This document shows positions 6,426 to 8,288 of a stretch of DNA of 8,288 nt, in pieces. Within the stretch, counting starts at the first letter, position 1. Each line of letters opens with the position of its first letter. The position numbers and the translations under genes are program-made. The DNA is from Parafilimonas sp. (lineage in GTDB: Bacteria > Bacteroidota > Bacteroidia > Chitinophagales > Chitinophagaceae): positions 1-8,288 of the forward strand of contig JAHEZC010000086.1 in assembly GCA_023251275.1 (NCBI GenBank), read 5' to 3'. Under the pieces are notes generated by a model that saw only the letters and a list, made by a program, of their open reading frames with translations, was not told where the DNA came from and searched no databases.

Positions 6426-8288
6426 GTGACTGATATCATTCAATTATTACCCGATAATCTTGCCAACCAGATCGCCGCAGGCGAAGTAATTCAGCGGCCT
6501 GCAAGTGCCGTGAAAGAATTATTGGAAAATGCCGTGGATGCAGAGGCAACGGAAATAAAATTGATTGTATCTGATTCCGGGAAAAGCCTGTTGCAGGTAA
6601 TTGATAATGGCCGTGGCATGAGTGAAACTGATGCACGCATGTGTTTTGAACGACATGCTACAAGTAAAATAAAAAATATCGAAGATCTTTTTCATGTGCG
6701 TACAATGGGCTTTCGCGGTGAAGCATTAGCTTCTATCGCAGCAGTGGCGCAGGTAGAAATTAAAACCCGGCGTGCAGAGGATGAGCTCGGTACCTGTATT
6801 GAAATAGAGAACAGCGTCGTACTGAAGCAGGAGGTTTGCGCATGCAATGTCGGCACAAATATCAGCATGAAGAATTTGTTCTTTAGTGTACCTGCGCGTA
6901 GAAATTTTCTCAAAAGCAATGCGGCAGAGTTACGTCATATTGTGGAAGAATTCATCCGGGTATCGCTGGCATTCCCGCAAATATTTTTTTCATTCAGCAG
7001 CAATGGCCAGGAAGTTTTTCATCTTGAAGCAGGTAATGTAAAGCATCGCATTATCCAGATACTCGGCAATCAATATACGGCAAAACTCGTAAGCGTGAAG
7101 GAAGAAACTGATTACCTGAATATTTATGGTTTCGTTGGAAAGCCTGATACAGCACGCAAAACAAGGGGTGAGCAGTATCTTTTCGTCAACAACAGGTTTA
7201 TTAAAAGCGCTTACCTGAATCATGCTGTGATGGCCGCCTTTGAGTCGCTGATTGCAAAAGACAGTTTTCCTTTGTATGTTTTGTTTATTGATCTTGACCC
7301 TTCCCAGGTGGATATAAATGTGCATCCCACCAAACAGGAAATAAAATTCGAAGATGAAAAAATTGTTTATGCTTTTGTGCAGGCAGCAATAAAACATGCA
7401 CTCGCTCAGTTCAGCATTTCACCCTCACTTGATTTTACATTGAATCCGGAAATACAACAACTTGAAGCAGTAAACAAGCCCTTTACGGGAGAAAAAAAAG
7501 AAGCAGCAACCGGATCAAACCTGTATAAAACATTTACTCAAAAACACCAGGCGCATTTTATCGAACCTGATGAAAAGAGTGAATTAAAGCACTGGAAGGA
7601 ATTTTTTACTGGAAGCAGCGGGCAAGCAGAAACAGGCGCTGAACAGTTATCAGTAACAAGTAAGCAAGAAGAAAATACAAAGGGTTCCACTCAGCTACAA
7701 ACCACAAACTACAAACCACAAACTGATTCCACTTTTTTCCAACTTCGCAATACTTATATTGTCGCTACGATAGAGGATGGTTTTCTGCTCATACACCAGC
7801 AACTCGCACACGAAAGAATTTTGTACGAGCGCTATACTGCTGCGGCTAATGGTAAACAAATACCTGCCCAGCAAAGTTTGTTCCCGGTGACACTTGAACT
7901 TGCTGTTGCCGATGCTGCTTTGCTCGAAGACCTGTTGCCTGATCTGCAAGTCCTTGGTTATACGATCGGGCATTTCGGAAAAGATACGTATGTGATACAG
8001 GGCACACCGGCTGATGTGTTGCATGGAAATGAAAAACATTCCGTGGAATTATTATTGGAACAGTTTAAACATTTCAGCAGCGACATGAAATTCAGCAAGC
8101 GTGAGCGGCTGTTGCGCTGCATGGCAAGGCAGCAGGCCATTAAGCCCGGGCAGGCGCTTACACAAAAAGAAATGCAAACACTGGCAGAAGAATTATTTCA
8201 ATGCAATACACCGAACGCCGCACCCAATGGAAATCCTGCTTATCTTGAATTCAAAGAAGATTACCTCGAAAGGATGTTTGGAAAATGA
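6426..8288 (+). CDS. mutL: DNA mismatch repair protein MutL
   Basis: 620 residues, complete, GTG start to TGA at the last three bases. The GHKL ATPase domain (1 to about 215) has ANQIAAGEV, catalytic E31 and Mg-binding N35 in KELLENAVDA, D60-N-G, and GFRGEAL at 95-101. The transducer domain (about 215-335) ends with the VDINVHPTK signature and K303. A polar, poorly ordered linker spans about 340-435, then the dimerisation domain to 620. MutL couples MutS mismatch recognition to strand removal. The endonuclease motif DQHAxxExxxxE reads H457-Q-Q-L-A-H-E463-R-I-L-Y-E468: both Glu remain but Asp and His are replaced. The later ACR and CPHGRP motifs read MAR (566-568) and APNGNP (599-604), so metal-dependent nicking is doubtful. 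QQSLFP at 482-487 resembles the beta-clamp-binding motif. The identity is certain; endonuclease status is open. Confidence 0.98.
   Translation: MTDIIQLLPDNLANQIAAGEVIQRPASAVKELLENAVDAEATEIKLIVSDSGKSLLQVIDNGRGMSETDARMCFERHATSKIKNIEDLFHVRTMGFRGEALASIAAVAQVEIKTRRAEDELGTCIEIENSVVLKQEVCACNVGTNISMKNLFFSVPARRNFLKSNAAELRHIVEEFIRVSLAFPQIFFSFSSNGQEVFHLEAGNVKHRIIQILGNQYTAKLVSVKEETDYLNIYGFVGKPDTARKTRGEQYLFVNNRFIKSAYLNHAVMAAFESLIAKDSFPLYVLFIDLDPSQVDINVHPTKQEIKFEDEKIVYAFVQAAIKHALAQFSISPSLDFTLNPEIQQLEAVNKPFTGEKKEAATGSNLYKTFTQKHQAHFIEPDEKSELKHWKEFFTGSSGQAETGAEQLSVTSKQEENTKGSTQLQTTNYKPQTDSTFFQLRNTYIVATIEDGFLLIHQQLAHERILYERYTAAANGKQIPAQQSLFPVTLELAVADAALLEDLLPDLQVLGYTIGHFGKDTYVIQGTPADVLHGNEKHSVELLLEQFKHFSSDMKFSKRERLLRCMARQQAIKPGQALTQKEMQTLAEELFQCNTPNAAPNGNPAYLEFKEDYLERMFGK
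7695..7722 (+). repeat. Tandem repeat in the mutL linker: 14-base unit x2, i.e. four CYACAAA heptamers
   Basis: CTACAAACCACAAA occurs twice in perfect tandem (7695-7708 and 7709-7722). Each unit is two heptamers, CTACAAA and CCACAAA. It encodes residues from L424 to about Q432 of the disordered linker. Neither 7 nor 14 is a multiple of three, so copy-number change would shift the frame. Confidence 0.85.

Noticed and set aside
6990..7397. 135-codon open frame antisense to mutL
   Set aside because: It overlaps the conserved transducer domain of MutL and shows no recognisable motif.
1..8288. Mobile element, CRISPR array, tRNA or defence cluster
   Set aside because: No transposase, integrase, terminal repeats, regularly spaced repeats or tRNA-like fold was seen; Fic alone does not make a defence system.

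Overview
The window looks like ordinary chromosome from a Bacteroidota bacterium, most likely of the Chitinophagaceae type. This rests on recognised features, not a database search. The N-terminus of MutL, the YkuD_2-type L,D-transpeptidase and the GHL10 (DUF187) glycoside hydrolase all have a Bacteroidota look. Shine-Dalgarno sequences are weak or absent before most genes, and boxes like the Bacteroidota -7 element TAnnTTTG lie about 25-60 bases before several starts. Base composition is AT-leaning, roughly 40% GC by eye.

Layout, left to right. (1) Positions 1-1079, minus: a Fic-domain AMPylase with its own inhibitory motif and the start of a C-terminal winged helix, cut by the window edge. 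A 9-bp inverted repeat lies over its probable promoter. (2) 1317-2537, minus: a complete PLP-dependent DegT/DnrJ/EryC1 sugar aminotransferase, possibly of the KdnA (8-amino-Kdo) kind. (3) 2877-3728, plus: an exported NodB-fold polysaccharide deacetylase. (4) 3735-5342, minus: an exported GHL10 glycoside hydrolase, the family of E. coli DigH, converging on the deacetylase with a 6-base gap. (5) 5647-6282, plus: an exported L,D-transpeptidase-like protein, divergent from the hydrolase. (6) 6426-8288, plus: full-length mutL, ending exactly at the window edge.

Genes 3-5 are all predicted to act on glycans or peptidoglycan outside the cytoplasmic membrane. They are not an operon, since their strands alternate, but together they form a small cell-envelope neighbourhood. 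The aminotransferase may serve surface-sugar synthesis. Fic and MutL have no evident link to that theme.

I found no mobile element, CRISPR array, RNA gene or clearly novel multi-gene system. The points most worth a second look are: a heptamer repeat (CNACAAA) that sits in the mutL linker and recurs in the hydrolase signal-peptide region, where length changes would shift the frame; the loss of canonical endonuclease residues in MutL although a possible clamp-binding motif is kept; and the dyad over the fic promoter.
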